NCBI RefSeq assembly: GCF_900107635.1 | Contig: NZ_FNRD01000001.1 | Location: 310,001 to 374,000, forward strand | Source: Flavobacterium gillisiae | GTDB taxonomy: Bacteria; Bacteroidota; Bacteroidia; Flavobacteriales; Flavobacteriaceae | Direction: 5' to 3' | DNA length: 64,000 nucleotides | Part shown: one piece after another, positions 51,768 to 63,783 of the stretch | How positions within the stretch are numbered: the stretch's first letter is position 1 | Layout: every line of letters begins with the position of its first letter | The notes under the pieces: generated by a model | Database searches by the model: none | The model's input: only the letters and a program-made list of their open reading frames with translations | What the model was told of the DNA's origin: nothing | Translations under genes and position numbers: made by a program

Positions 51768-53761
51768 AAGATAAACACATATCATACAGGATCTATCTCG
51801 TTGCATTTGCTATCTTTTTGGTAGCGATCGCTATTGCTATTAAATTAACTAATATTCAGTGGGTTGAAGGCGATTATTATAGAAAATTAGCCAAAGAAAG
51901 AACAGTTAAGAATTTTGTTATTCCTTCCAATAAAGGAAATATCTACTCTTCTGATGGGAGTTTACTGGCTACTTCAATCCCTAATTATGAAATACGCTTC
52001 GATGCTTTAGCACCAAAAATGGAAATATTCGAGAAGAATGTTCAATCACTATCTGATTCGTTGGCATTTGTTTTGGGTAAGCCAAGTAGTTTTTATCAAA
52101 ATGAACTTAGAAGGGCTAGAGCTAATAATAACAGATATTACCTAATAGCCCGTGATTTAAGCTACACAGATTATATAAAAATCAAAGGATTTCCTTTGTT
52201 TAAGTTAGGTGCTTATAAAGGAGGGATTATTATCGAACAAAAAACGGTTAGAGAACATCCAATCGGTAAGATAGCCGAACGTACTATTGGTTATGAACGA
52301 AAAACACCTTCTGGTACTTATGATGGTAAAGGTATCGAATGGGCGTATAGAAAATATTTGAATGGCAAAGATGGTAAAATTCTTAAGCAAAAAATTGCAA
52401 AAGGACAGTGGAAGCCTATTCGTGATGTTAATGAAGTGGACCCACAAGATGGTTACGATGTAATATCAACTATCGATGTCTACATACAAGATATTGCACA
52501 TCATGCTTTATTAAAACAATTAGAAGAGTTTGAGGCTGATCATGGTTGTGTGGTAGTAATGGAAACCGAAACAGGAAAAGTACGGGCTATTTCTAATTTA
52601 GGCAGAGCCAATGACGGAACTTATTATGAAACAACTAATTATGCCGTTGCAGAATCTCATGAGCCAGGATCGACTTTTAAATTAGTTGATTTAATGGCGA
52701 TTCTAGAAGATAAAGTGGCTGATACAAGTACGGTTTATGATACTAACGGAGGAGAGATTAGATATTCGGGAAAAGCGGTAAGAGATTCTCATAAAGGAGG
52801 ATATGGAAAAATATCGCTAGCAAGAGGGTTTGAGTTATCGTCAAATACAGTTATGGTTCGTGCGGTTTATGAGAATTATAAAGACAATCCTTCAAAATTT
52901 GTCAACCATGTAAACTCTTATGGATTTAATAAGAAGTTGAATATGGATTTCCAAGGGGAAGGAAGGCCTTTTGTTCCACAGCCAAGCGATAAAAGCTGGT
53001 CTAATATTTCGCTGCCTTGGATGGCATTTGGATATGGAGTTTCGGTAACACCAATGCAGACTTTGACATTCTATAATGCCGTTGCCAATAATGGCGTGAT
53101 GGTAAAACCACAGTTTGTATCAGAAATTAAAGAGTGGAATAAAACCATTGTAAAAATGGAAAAGGAAGTTATCAATCCGAAGATATGTTCTACCGAGACA
53201 CTTTTAAAGTTGAAAGCAGTTTTAAAAAATGTAGTAAAAAAAGGTACTGCTTCAAAACTCTACTCAAAAGATTTTTCAATGGCAGGAAAAACTGGTACGG
53301 CTGCAGTGAATTATGCTAAAGACGGTGGAGCAGGTAAATATTATGCTTCGTCATTTGTGGGTTATTTTCCGGCCGATCATCCTAAATATTCTTGTATTGT
53401 CGTAGTGCATAAACCAAGTACGGTGAATAATAATTATTATGGTGCGGATGTAGCGGGACCTGTTTTTAAAAGAATTGCACAAAAGATTTTTACAGATGTT
53501 CCTTCGACAAATGAGATAAAAAATATAAACAGAAAAGTCCCTAAACAGGAGGTAAACTATAACAACTACTTTGCTAAGTTGCAAAAACAGCAACGCTCAA
53601 TTCCAAATGTTAAAGGTATGCCGGGAATGGATGCTATTGCTTTATTGGAAAACTTAGGAGTAAAGGTGAAAGCAGTCGGAATGGGGAAAGTTAAGACACA
53701 GTCGCTTCAGGCGGGTCAGGATATAATAAAAAACACAACTATAACATTAGAATTATTGTGA
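51758..53761 (+). CDS. ftsI: Peptidoglycan transpeptidase FtsI (class B PBP with PASTA domain)
   Basis: A 667-residue division-specific penicillin-binding protein. One membrane anchor (about 12-30), a dimerisation domain, then the transpeptidase with active-site Ser in GSTFK (about residue 304), SSN (about 360) and KTGTA (about 510). A single PASTA domain (about 612-667, IPNVKGMPGMDAIALLENLGVKV pattern) ends the protein, as in other Bacteroidota. Overlaps murE by four bases. Confidence 0.94.
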   Translation: MAVEDKHISYRIYLVAFAIFLVAIAIAIKLTNIQWVEGDYYRKLAKERTVKNFVIPSNKGNIYSSDGSLLATSIPNYEIRFDALAPKMEIFEKNVQSLSDSLAFVLGKPSSFYQNELRRARANNNRYYLIARDLSYTDYIKIKGFPLFKLGAYKGGIIIEQKTVREHPIGKIAERTIGYERKTPSGTYDGKGIEWAYRKYLNGKDGKILKQKIAKGQWKPIRDVNEVDPQDGYDVISTIDVYIQDIAHHALLKQLEEFEADHGCVVVMETETGKVRAISNLGRANDGTYYETTNYAVAESHEPGSTFKLVDLMAILEDKVADTSTVYDTNGGEIRYSGKAVRDSHKGGYGKISLARGFELSSNTVMVRAVYENYKDNPSKFVNHVNSYGFNKKLNMDFQGEGRPFVPQPSDKSWSNISLPWMAFGYGVSVTPMQTLTFYNAVANNGVMVKPQFVSEIKEWNKTIVKMEKEVINPKICSTETLLKLKAVLKNVVKKGTASKLYSKDFSMAGKTGTAAVNYAKDGGAGKYYASSFVGYFPADHPKYSCIVVVHKPSTVNNNYYGADVAGPVFKRIAQKIFTDVPSTNEIKNINRKVPKQEVNYNNYFAKLQKQQRSIPNVKGMPGMDAIALLENLGVKVKAVGMGKVKTQSLQAGQDIIKNTTITLELL

Positions 53762-55221
53762 TTATACTAAAAGACATATTATATAAAGTTGCAATCGAAG
53801 CCGTACATGGTTCGACGGAAGTTGCTGTAGGTGAAATCGAATTTGATTCAAGAAAAATTGAAAAAAACGATATTTTTGTGGCTATTCGTGGTTCTGTTTC
53901 AGACGGGCATGAATATATTCAAAAAGCAATTGAATTAGGAGCTGTAGCTATTGTTTGCGATACGTTCCCTGTAAATTTCGAAAAAGAAATCACTTACATT
54001 CAGGTGAAAGACACGAATAAAGCATTGGCTTTCATGGCCGCTAATTATTTTGGAAATCCATCTGAAAAATTAAAGTTGGTTGGTATCACCGGAACAAACG
54101 GGAAGACTACCATCGCTTCTTTATTGTATCAATTATTTAAAAAAGCAGGTTTTAAAGTAGGATTGATTTCTACGGTAAAAATTTTAGTTGACGATATCGA
54201 ATACAAAGCAACACATACAACACCAGATTCAATTACCATCAATCACTACTTAGCTGAAATGAGAGATTCAGGGGTTGAATATTGTTTTATGGAAGTGAGT
54301 TCTCATGGTATTCATCAAAAACGAACAGAAGCATTACATTTCGTAGGTGGGGTTTTTACCAACTTGTCTCATGATCATTTGGATTACCATCCCACTTTTG
54401 CAGAGTATAGAGATGTTAAGAAATCTTTTTTTGACAACCTTCCCAAAAATGCTTTTGTACTGACTAATGTTGATGATAAAAATGGTGCTGTAATGTTACA
54501 AAATACAGTAGCGAATAAACGCACCTATGCTTTAAAATCATATGCTGATTATAAAGCACAAATTCTCGAGAATCAATTGTCGGGATTATTGTTAAAGATT
54601 GAAGGAAATGAAGTTTGGGTAAAGCTAATAGGAACATTCAATGCCTATAATGTTTTGGCAATATATGGTACTGCAGTTGAATTAGGAATGGATAGCTTAG
54701 AAACACTTCGCTTGTTATCTGAACTGGAAAGTGTTTCGGGAAGATTCCAGTACATTGTTTCTACTACAAATATCACGGCTATTGTTGATTATGCTCATAC
54801 TCCTGACGCATTGGAAAATGTTTTAAAAACAACCAATGACATTCGTACTAAAAACGAACAGTTGATTACTGTTGTAGGCTGCGGTGGAAACAGAGATAAA
54901 ACGAAACGACCAATTATGGCGAGTATCGCCTCTGAATTGAGCGATAAAGTAGTTCTAACTTCTGATAATCCAAGAAATGAGGACCCTGATACTATTATCC
55001 AGGAGATGGAAGTAGGTGTTGCAGCAGAGAATTATAAAAAAGTATTGGCTATAACAGATAGAAAGCAAGCTATAAAAACAGCTTGTCAATTGGCTCAGCC
55101 AAACGATATTATTTTGATTGCAGGAAAAGGACATGAAACCTATCAGGAAATCAACGGTGTTCGTCATGATTTTGATGACATGAAAATAGTGAAAGAGATA
55201 TTAGAACAACTTCATAAATAG
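53758..55221 (+). CDS. murE: UDP-MurNAc-L-Ala-D-Glu:meso-diaminopimelate ligase
   Basis: A 487-residue Mur ligase adding the third amino acid of the wall peptide in the cytosol. P-loop [10 protein letters not shown] (about 108-117), the carbamylated-Lys region [18 protein letters not shown], and the substrate motif DNPRNEDP (about 402-409), whose DNPR indicates meso-diaminopimelate. Start is GTG 53758 overlapping the ftsI stop by four bases (GTGA). Confidence 0.96.
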   Translation: MIILKDILYKVAIEAVHGSTEVAVGEIEFDSRKIEKNDIFVAIRGSVSDGHEYIQKAIELGAVAIVCDTFPVNFEKEITYIQVKDTNKALAFMAANYFGNPSEKLKLVGITGTNGKTTIASLLYQLFKKAGFKVGLISTVKILVDDIEYKATHTTPDSITINHYLAEMRDSGVEYCFMEVSSHGIHQKRTEALHFVGGVFTNLSHDHLDYHPTFAEYRDVKKSFFDNLPKNAFVLTNVDDKNGAVMLQNTVANKRTYALKSYADYKAQILENQLSGLLLKIEGNEVWVKLIGTFNAYNVLAIYGTAVELGMDSLETLRLLSELESVSGRFQYIVSTTNITAIVDYAHTPDALENVLKTTNDIRTKNEQLITVVGCGGNRDKTKRPIMASIASELSDKVVLTSDNPRNEDPDTIIQEMEVGVAAENYKKVLAITDRKQAIKTACQLAQPNDIILIAGKGHETYQEINGVRHDFDDMKIVKEILEQLHK

Positions 55222-55228
55222 TAAATAT

Positions 55229-56458
55229 ATGCTGTATTATTTATTCGAATACTTAAACAAGACATTAAACATTTCGGGAACGGGAGTGTTTCAATACATC
55301 ACATTTAGATCGGCATTAGCCTTTATTCTTTCTTTGTTGTTGTCTACAATTTACGGGAAAAGAATTATTCGTTTTTTGCAAAATCAGCAAGTTGGGGAGA
55401 CGGTTCGTGAACTTGGGTTAGCAGGTCAAAATGAAAAAGCGGGAACGCCAACTATGGGAGGGCTAATCATCATATTTGCAACTTTGGTGCCTGTTTTGTT
55501 GTTTGCAAAATTGCAAAATATTTACATTTTGTTGTTGATTGTAACGACGTTGTGGATGGGGACAATTGGGTTTGTGGATGATTATATCAAAATATTTAAA
55601 AAAGATAAGCAGGGATTAAAAGGGATTTTTAAAGTTTTTGGACAAGTAGGATTAGGTCTTATTGTTGGGACGGTTCTTTATATTAGTCCAGCAGTAACCG
55701 TGAGAACGGATACTGGAAAAGGAGATGTTTTTAGTGTTACAACAGAGAACGTTATCACTCAAAGCCCAGTGGAAGAAAAATCTACAGCAACTACAATTCC
55801 TTTTTTTAAAAATAATGAATTTGACTATGCTGAACTATTGGCATGGACGGGTGAAGGATATGAAAAGTGGGCTTGGGTAATTTTTATTCCAGTTGTTATT
55901 TTTATCATCACAGCTGTTTCAAACGGAGCGAACTTAACAGATGGAATCGATGGACTCGCAGCAGGTACGTCGGCTGTATCAGTATTAGCATTGGGGATTT
56001 TTACTTTTGTTTCTGGAAATATTATTTTCTCTAATTATTTAAATATCATGTATATCCCTAATTCGGGGGAAATGACGGTGTTTATAGCTGCATTTGTGGG
56101 ATCATTAATTGGGTTTCTTTGGTACAACTCTTACCCTGCATCTGTTTTTATGGGTGATACTGGAAGTTTGACTATAGGTGGGATCATCGCGGTTCTGGCG
56201 ATTGCTGTTCGTAAAGAATTATTAATACCGCTATTGTGTGGTGTATTTTTAGTCGAAAATTTATCTGTGGTATTACAGGTTAGTTATTTTAAATATACCA
56301 AAAAACGCTTTGGCGAAGGCCGAAGAATTTTCCTGATGGCGCCGTTGCATCATCATTATCAAAAGAAGGGATATCATGAAAGTAAGATTGTAACCCGATT
56401 CTGGATTGTAGCGATATTGTTAGCGATACTTTCGATTATAACTCTAAAATTAAGATAG
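55229..56458 (+). CDS. mraY: Phospho-MurNAc-pentapeptide transferase
   Basis: A 409-residue membrane enzyme transferring phospho-MurNAc-pentapeptide to undecaprenyl phosphate (lipid I). Catalytic Asp residues appear in GFVDDYIK and [12 protein letters not shown], and the HHH motif in [14 protein letters not shown] segment of about 50 residues (about 155-210, [10 protein letters not shown] and others) is inserted relative to E. coli, which I regard as typical of the phylum. Confidence 0.95.
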   Translation: MLYYLFEYLNKTLNISGTGVFQYITFRSALAFILSLLLSTIYGKRIIRFLQNQQVGETVRELGLAGQNEKAGTPTMGGLIIIFATLVPVLLFAKLQNIYILLLIVTTLWMGTIGFVDDYIKIFKKDKQGLKGIFKVFGQVGLGLIVGTVLYISPAVTVRTDTGKGDVFSVTTENVITQSPVEEKSTATTIPFFKNNEFDYAELLAWTGEGYEKWAWVIFIPVVIFIITAVSNGANLTDGIDGLAAGTSAVSVLALGIFTFVSGNIIFSNYLNIMYIPNSGEMTVFIAAFVGSLIGFLWYNSYPASVFMGDTGSLTIGGIIAVLAIAVRKELLIPLLCGVFLVENLSVVLQVSYFKYTKKRFGEGRRIFLMAPLHHHYQKKGYHESKIVTRFWIVAILLAILSIITLKLR

Positions 56459-56459
56459 T

Positions 56460-57791
56460 ATGAGACTAGTAGTTTTAGGCGGAGGAGAAAGTGGAGTAGG
56501 TACTGCCATTTTGGGCAAGAAAAAAGGATATGACGTTTTTGTATCTGATTTTGGAAAAATAAAAAACAATTACAAGGAGGTTCTTATCAGTAACGGTATT
56601 GACTGGGAAGAGGAAAGGCATACACAGGGTTTGATTTTAAATGCTGATGTAGTCATGAAAAGTCCAGGGATTCCAGAAAAAGTTCCCATTGTAAAGAAAC
56701 TGATTGAAAAAGGAGTACCGGTGATTTCTGAAATAGAGTTTGCAGCACCTTTCACAAAAGCAGTTACAATAGGAATAACGGGAAGCAACGGAAAGACAAC
56801 AACAACTATGTTAACCTATCACTTGCTTAAATCAGCAGGATTGAATGTAGGGCTGGGAGGAAACATAGGGAAAAGTTTTGCAGAGCAGGTTGCAGATGAC
56901 ACATACGATTCTTACGTACTTGAATTAAGTAGTTTCCAGTTGGACGGAATTGTAGATTATAAACCGCACATCGCTATCATAACGAATATAAGTCCGGATC
57001 ATTTAGATCGATACGAATATAATTATCAAAATTATATTAATTCTAAAATGAGAATTACAATGAATCAAACCGAGGATGATTACCTCATTTATGATGCAGA
57101 TGACGAGGCCATTACAGCATGGTTAGAAAATAATAAAACGAAAGCTAAATTAATCCCTTTTTCCTTGACAAAAACATTCAACGAAGGAGCCTTTATACAA
57201 AACAACAAAATGGAAGTAAAAATCAATCAAGATGAATTTTTAATGGAAACAGAATCTATTGCATTAGAAGGAAAACATAATATGAAAAATGCAATGGCAG
57301 CAACCTCTGTGGCAAAATTGATGCAAATAAGAAAAGCAACAATCCGTGAAAGTTTATCTAATTTTCAAGGAGTGGAGCACCGTCTTGAGAAAGTATTGAA
57401 GATTCAGAATGTACAATATATCAATGATTCCAAAGCGACTAATGTAAATGCTACTTTTTTCGCATTGGATAGTATGAATATGCCAACAGTATGGATTGTT
57501 GGGGGTGTTGATAAAGGAAATGATTATAATGAATTGATGTCATTGGTACGTGAAAAAGTGAAAGCTATTATTTGCCTTGGAGTTGATAATAAAAAAATAA
57601 TTGATGCTTTTGGTAACGTAGTAGATATGATGGTAGAAGTTACCAATATGAATGATGCCGTTAGAATGGCACAACGTTTAACAGAAAAAGGGGATGCCGT
57701 TTTATTGTCACCTGCATGTGCGAGTTTTGATTTGTTTGAAAACTATGAGGATAGAGGGAATCAATTTAAACAAGCGGTTCACAATCTTTAG
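56460..57791 (+). CDS. murD: UDP-MurNAc-L-alanine:D-glutamate ligase
   Basis: A 443-residue Mur ligase for the second peptide residue. N-terminal Rossmann-like loop LGGGESGVGTA, P-loop GITGSNGKTTTTM (about 103-115), ISPDHLDRY, and C-terminal IVGGVDKGNDY and LLSPACASFDLF. Starts one base after the mraY stop. Confidence 0.96.
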   Translation: MRLVVLGGGESGVGTAILGKKKGYDVFVSDFGKIKNNYKEVLISNGIDWEEERHTQGLILNADVVMKSPGIPEKVPIVKKLIEKGVPVISEIEFAAPFTKAVTIGITGSNGKTTTTMLTYHLLKSAGLNVGLGGNIGKSFAEQVADDTYDSYVLELSSFQLDGIVDYKPHIAIITNISPDHLDRYEYNYQNYINSKMRITMNQTEDDYLIYDADDEAITAWLENNKTKAKLIPFSLTKTFNEGAFIQNNKMEVKINQDEFLMETESIALEGKHNMKNAMAATSVAKLMQIRKATIRESLSNFQGVEHRLEKVLKIQNVQYINDSKATNVNATFFALDSMNMPTVWIVGGVDKGNDYNELMSLVREKVKAIICLGVDNKKIIDAFGNVVDMMVEVTNMNDAVRMAQRLTEKGDAVLLSPACASFDLFENYEDRGNQFKQAVHNL

Positions 57792-57828
57792 GCGGAAGTC
57801 AATATTTTTAAATAATTAAATAATACAA

Positions 57829-59118
57829 ATGAAGCAACTAATAAGCAAATTAAAAGGAGATAAAGTAATATGGTCATTCGTGGCTTTGTTAGCTTTGTTT
57901 TCGTTTATGCCTGTTTTTAGTGCCAGTAGTAATTTGGCTTATTTGGGTCATGGAACTGGAAATACTTTGGGTTATTTGGTTAAGCATTTGGCGCATATCT
58001 GTATTGGGTTTTTAATTATTTACGGTGTGCATAGAGTGCCGTATCACTATTTTAGAGCAATATCTAAAGTGGCATTACCGGTAGTTTGGATATTGTTGCT
58101 ATATACATTAGTTAAAGGAACTGTAATTGCAGGAGCAAATGCCAGTAGATGGATTCAGGTTCCTTTTATTGGGATATCGTTTCAGACGTCGACATTGGCT
58201 TCGGTTGTGTTATTCATATTTGTTGCGCGTTATTTATCTAAAACTAGAGAAGAACCACTTACTTTTAAGTCTTCACTATGGGAGCTTTGGCTTCCTGTAT
58301 TTGTTACTCTGATTCTTATTTTACCTGCCAATTTTTCTACTACAGCATTAATTTTCGCAATGATACTGATGTTAGTGTTTATTGGGAAATACCCGTTAAA
58401 ATACATCGGAGCTATTGTAGGTTCTGGAATTCTATTTCTTGCTTTTTTTGTACTTGTTGCCAAAGCTTTTCCTGATTCCAGATTTTTTAGTAGGGTAACA
58501 ACTTGGGAAAGTAGAATCGAAAATTTCAGTACGGACAAACCGGATGAAGATGATTACCAAATTGAGAAGGCTAAAATTGCTATTGCATCTGGAAAGATAT
58601 ATGGATTAGGACCTGGAAAAAGTGTTCAGAAGAATTTTTTACCACAATCCTCTTCTGATTTTATTTATGCAATTATAGTTGAAGAATACGGTCTTATAGG
58701 TGGTTTTGGGGTTCTAATTCTATATTTATTGTTGCTGTTTCGATTCGTGATAGCTTCACATAAGGCCAATACCCTCTTTGGAAAGTTAGTCGTCGTTGGG
58801 CTCGGTTTTCCAATGATATTTCAAGCGATGGTCAATATGGCTGTAGCAGTAGAATTATTACCGGTAACGGGTCAGACATTACCATTGATCAGTAGTGGAG
58901 GTAGTTCGATTTGGATGACTTGTTTTGCACTTGGAATTATTATCAGTGTGACTAAAAAGGACGAAGAAATTGAAGAAGAGCTTAAGACTGCTGCTAAACG
59001 AGAGGAGGCACTTCAAAAACTAATCGACGCTGAACTAGATTCTGAAAAAGAGGTTGATGAGGATTATTCGATTACAGACAAAGCGACAAACCCAATGAAC
59101 GCGGTTTTTGATAAATAA
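57829..59118 (+). CDS. ftsW: Lipid II polymerase FtsW (SEDS family)
   Basis: A 429-residue polytopic glycosyltransferase that polymerises septal peptidoglycan with FtsI. SEDS motifs include [17 protein letters not shown] and the C-terminal [12 protein letters not shown]. About ten membrane helices, with the catalytic Asp region [20 protein letters not shown] in the large extracellular loop. A charged cytoplasmic tail of about 40 residues ends the protein. Confidence 0.94.
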   Translation: MKQLISKLKGDKVIWSFVALLALFSFMPVFSASSNLAYLGHGTGNTLGYLVKHLAHICIGFLIIYGVHRVPYHYFRAISKVALPVVWILLLYTLVKGTVIAGANASRWIQVPFIGISFQTSTLASVVLFIFVARYLSKTREEPLTFKSSLWELWLPVFVTLILILPANFSTTALIFAMILMLVFIGKYPLKYIGAIVGSGILFLAFFVLVAKAFPDSRFFSRVTTWESRIENFSTDKPDEDDYQIEKAKIAIASGKIYGLGPGKSVQKNFLPQSSSDFIYAIIVEEYGLIGGFGVLILYLLLLFRFVIASHKANTLFGKLVVVGLGFPMIFQAMVNMAVAVELLPVTGQTLPLISSGGSSIWMTCFALGIIISVTKKDEEIEEELKTAAKREEALQKLIDAELDSEKEVDEDYSITDKATNPMNAVFDK

Positions 59119-59165
59119 TATTTTTAAGGGTTAAATTAATTTTTAAACTAAAAAATTTCTATATA

Positions 59166-60260
59166 ATGAGGCAATACAAATTCATATTAAGTGGTGGAGG
59201 GACAGGTGGACATATCTATCCTGCGATTGCTATTGCAAATGAATTAAAATTACGCTTTCCTGATGCCGAATTTCTTTTTGTAGGTGCCAAAGATAAAATG
59301 GAAATGCAAAAAGTACCTCAAGCTGGTTTCCAAATTAAAGGACTGTGGATTGCGGGTTTACAAAGGAAAATAACTTTGCAGAATTTGATGTTTCCATTAA
59401 AATTAGCCGATAGTTTATGGAAAGCAAAACAAATCATAAAAGAGTTTAAACCGGATGTCGTGATTGGAACGGGAGGTTTTGCTAGTGGACCATTATTGAA
59501 AATGGCCAGCATGATGGAAATCCCTACGGTAATTCAAGAACAGAATTCATTTCCGGGAATTACGAATAAGTTATTGAGCAAAAAAGCAGATGCAATCTGT
59601 GTGGCATATGAAAATTTAGAACGATTTTTTCCAAAAGATAAAATGGTTTTAACGGGGAATCCGGTTCGTCAGGATTTAATTGATATCGATAGTAAAAGAG
59701 CAGCTGCAATTGAATACTTTAATTTAGATGCTACTAAAAAAACACTATTAGTTCTTGGCGGAAGCCTTGGGGCAAGGAGAGTAAATCAGTTGATCGAAAA
59801 AGAATTAGGAAATATTCAAGACCAAAATGTGCAGGTAATTTGGCAATGCGGGAAATTATATTTTGAGGATTATAAAAAATACAATTCGAATGCTGTTCAA
59901 GTTGTTTCTTTTATCGAAAGAATGGACTTTGTGTATGCAGCGGCAGATATTATTATTTCTAGAGCGGGAGCGTCATCAGTGTCAGAGTTATGTATTGTGG
60001 GAAAGCCGGTAATTTTTATTCCTTCTCCTAATGTAGCTGAAGATCATCAAACTAAAAACGCAAAAGCGATTGTTGATAAAAAAGGTGCGCTTTTATTGAA
60101 AGAATCGGAACTTGAATCAGAGTTTAGCTTGGTTTTTGAAGCGTTATTAAAAGATAAAGGAAAGCAAAATCAATTAAGTGAAAATATCAAACAATTAGCA
60201 ATGCCTTTGGCGACAAAACAAATTGCTGACGAAATTGTGAAACTAATTAAAACTAAATAA
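59166..60260 (+). CDS. murG: Lipid II synthase MurG (GlcNAc transferase)
   Basis: A 364-residue peripheral membrane GT28 enzyme converting lipid I to lipid II. Motifs [12 protein letters not shown] (about residues 8-19), [20 protein letters not shown], and the UDP-GlcNAc site [15 protein letters not shown] and DHQTKNA are present. Confidence 0.96.
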   Translation: MRQYKFILSGGGTGGHIYPAIAIANELKLRFPDAEFLFVGAKDKMEMQKVPQAGFQIKGLWIAGLQRKITLQNLMFPLKLADSLWKAKQIIKEFKPDVVIGTGGFASGPLLKMASMMEIPTVIQEQNSFPGITNKLLSKKADAICVAYENLERFFPKDKMVLTGNPVRQDLIDIDSKRAAAIEYFNLDATKKTLLVLGGSLGARRVNQLIEKELGNIQDQNVQVIWQCGKLYFEDYKKYNSNAVQVVSFIERMDFVYAAADIIISRAGASSVSELCIVGKPVIFIPSPNVAEDHQTKNAKAIVDKKGALLLKESELESEFSLVFEALLKDKGKQNQLSENIKQLAMPLATKQIADEIVKLIKTK

Positions 60261-60278
60261 AAACATACTTAAATCAAT

Positions 60279-61628
60279 ATGAACTTAAACCAAATACATA
60301 ACGTCTACTTCATCGGTATCGGTGGCATCGGAATGAGTGCTTTGGCTCGCTATTTTAAAAATATAGGGAAACAGGTTTCTGGTTATGATAAAACTCCTAC
60401 GGCTTTGACAAAAGAGTTGATAGAGAGCGGTATTGCAATTCATTTTGAAGATAGTATTGATTTGATTCCTAAAGATTATTTCATCGAAAACACCTTAGTT
60501 ATTATTACACCTGCAGTTCCTAAGACGCATTCTGAATGGAACTATTTTGTGGAACGTGAATATCATATTAAGAAAAGGGCTGAAGTTTTAGGAATAATAA
60601 CAAAAGACACCTTTTGTTTTGCGGTAGCTGGAACGCACGGAAAAACGACAACTTCCAGTATTTTAGGCCATATTTTGTATGAAAGCGGGGCTGATGTTAC
60701 GGCTTTTATAGGAGGAATAGTAGAAAATTATAATTCGAATTTAGTAGGTAACGGAAAAACAGTTACCGTAGTAGAGGCTGATGAATTTGATCGTTCTTTT
60801 TTGCATTTACATCCTAATATTGCTTGTATTACATCGATGGATGCTGATCATTTAGATATTTACGGGACCAGTGATGCGATTGAAGAGTCATTTGTGGAAT
60901 TTGCGAATAAAGTAGAAGATAAAAGCAGATTGTTTATAACTAAGGAGCTGCCTTTAGAAGGTGTGACCGTAGCGGTGAATGAAGATGCTGTATATAGTGC
61001 GATAAATGTTAGAATAGATAACGGGAGTTACATTTTTGATGTAAAAACTCCAAATGGAATTTTAAAAGATTTTCATTTTGGATTACCTGGAAAGCATAAT
61101 TTGATGAATGCTTTGATGGCTATCGCAATGGCAATAAATTTCGGCACCCCAACCGATGCCATTGCAATAGCCTTAGCTTCATTCAAAGGAATAAGAAGAC
61201 GATTTTCTTATCAGATAAAAACGGATGATTTAGTGTATATTGATGACTATGCACATCATCCTACGGAGATTAATGCAGTCTATCAGGCGGTGAGGGAATT
61301 ATATCCTAGTAAAAAAGTTCTTGCGGTGTTTCAACCTCATTTGTTCAGTAGAACAAAAGACTTTGCTGATGATTTTGCTAAAAGTTTATCTCAATTTGAC
61401 GAGCTATTGTTGATGGATATTTATCCAGCTCGTGAATTACCAATGGAAGGAGTGACATCGGAATGGTTGTTGAATAAAGTGGATAATCAAAATAAGAAAT
61501 TAGTCTCAAAAGAGAATGTGATAGGAAGTATTCTTGAAAGTGATGCTCAAATAATAGTGACGATCGGAGCAGGAGATATTGGGGAATTAGTAGGGTCAAT
61601 TAAAAAATCGCTAAATGAAAATATTTAA
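60279..61628 (+). CDS. murC: UDP-MurNAc:L-alanine ligase
   Basis: A 449-residue Mur ligase adding L-Ala, the first peptide residue. UDP-binding loop FIGIGGIGMSALA near the N-terminus, P-loop AGTHGKTTTSS (about 117-127), and the C-terminal DDYAHHPTEI and FQPHLFSRT. Overlaps ftsQ by 14 bases. Confidence 0.96.
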   Translation: MNLNQIHNVYFIGIGGIGMSALARYFKNIGKQVSGYDKTPTALTKELIESGIAIHFEDSIDLIPKDYFIENTLVIITPAVPKTHSEWNYFVEREYHIKKRAEVLGIITKDTFCFAVAGTHGKTTTSSILGHILYESGADVTAFIGGIVENYNSNLVGNGKTVTVVEADEFDRSFLHLHPNIACITSMDADHLDIYGTSDAIEESFVEFANKVEDKSRLFITKELPLEGVTVAVNEDAVYSAINVRIDNGSYIFDVKTPNGILKDFHFGLPGKHNLMNALMAIAMAINFGTPTDAIAIALASFKGIRRRFSYQIKTDDLVYIDDYAHHPTEINAVYQAVRELYPSKKVLAVFQPHLFSRTKDFADDFAKSLSQFDELLLMDIYPARELPMEGVTSEWLLNKVDNQNKKLVSKENVIGSILESDAQIIVTIGAGDIGELVGSIKKSLNENI

Positions 61629-62337
61629 TTGGACAAATACGAGATTAGTGCTCATGATTGGGGTTGTGATTTTCCTTTTTTCATTTACTTCGAATCGAAA
61701 TGAAAACAGAAAACTCACTAAATCGGTGGTCGTTTTTGTTGGAGATAATGCTCTTTTTGTGAAAAGAGAAACGGTTAATAAATTGTTAATAGAAAATAAA
61801 GAGAATGCTTCAAGCATTGGAAAAGATAAATTAGATTTGAATAAGCTAGAGAGAAGACTGGATTCAAATGAGATGATTGAGAAATCAGATGTATTTGTGA
61901 GTATAGATGGTGTTCTAAAAGCAGTAGTAAAACAAAAGACTCCGGTGGCACGGGTTTTAGATGGGAATGGCTCTTTTTATATTGATTACGAGGGAGGTAT
62001 AATGCCATTGTCAACTAATTTTACGGCCAGAGTTCCGCTTGTTTCGGGGATGATTAATAGAAAAAATAGCGAAAAATATGCCCAAGTATTTCGGGTGATT
62101 TATGACGATGATTTTTTGAAAAAAAACATCATTGCTGTTCAGATTATGCCCAACGGAAGGTTGAAAATGCTGAATAGGAATTATAATTATGAAATTGATT
62201 TTGGAAATGTCACAGATATGGAACAAAAATTCAAAGATTATAAGGCCTTTTTTCAAAAAGCAGTTTTAGATAGTTCGTTGTATAAGTATAAAAAAATAGA
62301 CCTCAGATTTACAAAACAAGTAGTTTGCACTAAATAA
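61615..62337 (+). CDS. ftsQ: Cell division protein FtsQ
   Basis: A 240-residue single-pass protein: membrane helix at about 8-25, then a POTRA-like domain (about 35-110) and the FtsQ/DivIB domain. Short and divergent, as FtsQ usually is in Bacteroidota; the call rests on topology and its place between murC and ftsA. Starts inside murC. Confidence 0.85.
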   Translation: MKIFNWTNTRLVLMIGVVIFLFSFTSNRNENRKLTKSVVVFVGDNALFVKRETVNKLLIENKENASSIGKDKLDLNKLERRLDSNEMIEKSDVFVSIDGVLKAVVKQKTPVARVLDGNGSFYIDYEGGIMPLSTNFTARVPLVSGMINRKNSEKYAQVFRVIYDDDFLKKNIIAVQIMPNGRLKMLNRNYNYEIDFGNVTDMEQKFKDYKAFFQKAVLDSSLYKYKKIDLRFTKQVVCTK

Positions 62338-62344
62338 ATAGATA

Positions 62345-63724
62345 ATGGAAAAAGAGAATGTTGCAGTGGGTCTAGATATTGGGACTACAAAAATTGTTGC
62401 CATGATAGGCAAGAAGAATGAATATGGTAAGTTGGAAATTCTAGGAGTTGGTAAATCTAAAAGTTTAGGTGTTGCCAGAGGGGTGGTAAATAATATTACA
62501 CAAACCATTCAATCAATTCAACAAGCAATTCAAGAAGCTGAGAATAACTCAGGTTATAAAATCAAGGATGTTGTTGTAGGAATTGCGGGTCAGCACATAC
62601 GCAGTATTCAACATACGGATTATATCAGTAGAAATAATCCCGAAGAAGTAATAGGAGGTGATGACATTCAACTTCTGATTGATCAAGTGAACAAGTTGGC
62701 CATGTTGCCAGGGGAAGAAATAATTCATGTTTTACCTCAAGAATTTAAAATTGATGGTCAATCTGAAATCAAAGAGCCTATAGGAATGTATGGCGGAAGA
62801 TTAGAGTCTAGTTTTCACGTTGTAGTAGGACAAGCATCGTCAATTAGAAATGTGGGGCGTTGTATTCAAAGTTCAGGAATTGAATTATCAGGATTGACAT
62901 TAGAACCATTAGCATCATCTGACGCTGTATTGAGTCAGGAAGAGAAAGAAGCTGGAGTTGCCTTGATTGATATAGGTGGAGGAACAACAGATTTAGCTAT
63001 TTTTAAAGATGGAATTATACGCCACACTGCCGTAATTCCTTTTGGAGGAAATGTGATTTCTGATGATATAAAAGAAGGATGTTCAATCATTGAAAAACAA
63101 GCGGAATTACTGAAAGTAAAATTTGGTTCAGCTTGGCCAGGTGAAAATAGAGATAACGAAATTGTTTCTATTCCTGGATTAAGAGGAAGAGAACCAAAAG
63201 AAATTTCTTTGAAAAACTTGTCAAAAATAATTCACGCACGTGTTGTGGAAATTGTAGAGCAAGTTTTTACGGAAATCAAAGCGTATGGACATGAAGACCC
63301 GCGCAAGAAATTAATTGCAGGAATCGTTCTTACAGGTGGAGGTGCACAATTGAAACATATTAAGCAGCTAGTAGAGTACATCACGGGAATGGATACCAGA
63401 ATAGGATATCCAAACGAGCATTTAGCTGGTGACTCTGATGAAGAATTCTCTAGTCCATTATATGCTACAGCAGTAGGATTAGTAATGAACAGCATTGAGA
63501 ATAAAACACAAAGTGCGGTGAGAATGGATGAAATAGCTCCGCCAAAAGCAGCGGTATATCGCGCTCCTGTTGTTGAAAGTTATGATAGAAGAGAGGAAGA
63601 AGAGGAAGAGGTTGAGACAAGGACTAAAGCGAATAAGGAAGAATCTACTGGAGACAAGATAAAAAGATCATTTTTTGATCGTTATGTTGACAAGATTAAA
63701 GATTTTTTAGATAACGCAGAATAA
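62345..63724 (+). CDS. ftsA: Cell division protein FtsA
   Basis: A 459-residue actin-like ATPase that anchors FtsZ to the membrane. Phosphate-1 VGLDIGTTKIVAMIG, phosphate-2 ALIDIGGGTTDLAIF and adenosine motif IVLTGGGAQLKHI are present. The C-terminal amphipathic membrane-targeting helix is visible in FFDRYVDKIKDFL. A charged linker of about 40 residues precedes it. Confidence 0.96.
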   Translation: MEKENVAVGLDIGTTKIVAMIGKKNEYGKLEILGVGKSKSLGVARGVVNNITQTIQSIQQAIQEAENNSGYKIKDVVVGIAGQHIRSIQHTDYISRNNPEEVIGGDDIQLLIDQVNKLAMLPGEEIIHVLPQEFKIDGQSEIKEPIGMYGGRLESSFHVVVGQASSIRNVGRCIQSSGIELSGLTLEPLASSDAVLSQEEKEAGVALIDIGGGTTDLAIFKDGIIRHTAVIPFGGNVISDDIKEGCSIIEKQAELLKVKFGSAWPGENRDNEIVSIPGLRGREPKEISLKNLSKIIHARVVEIVEQVFTEIKAYGHEDPRKKLIAGIVLTGGGAQLKHIKQLVEYITGMDTRIGYPNEHLAGDSDEEFSSPLYATAVGLVMNSIENKTQSAVRMDEIAPPKAAVYRAPVVESYDRREEEEEEVETRTKANKEESTGDKIKRSFFDRYVDKIKDFLDNAE

Positions 63725-63783
63725 GGGCATCGTCCCAAATTAAAAATACAACAATTAATAATTAATATCAAAAACCAAATAAA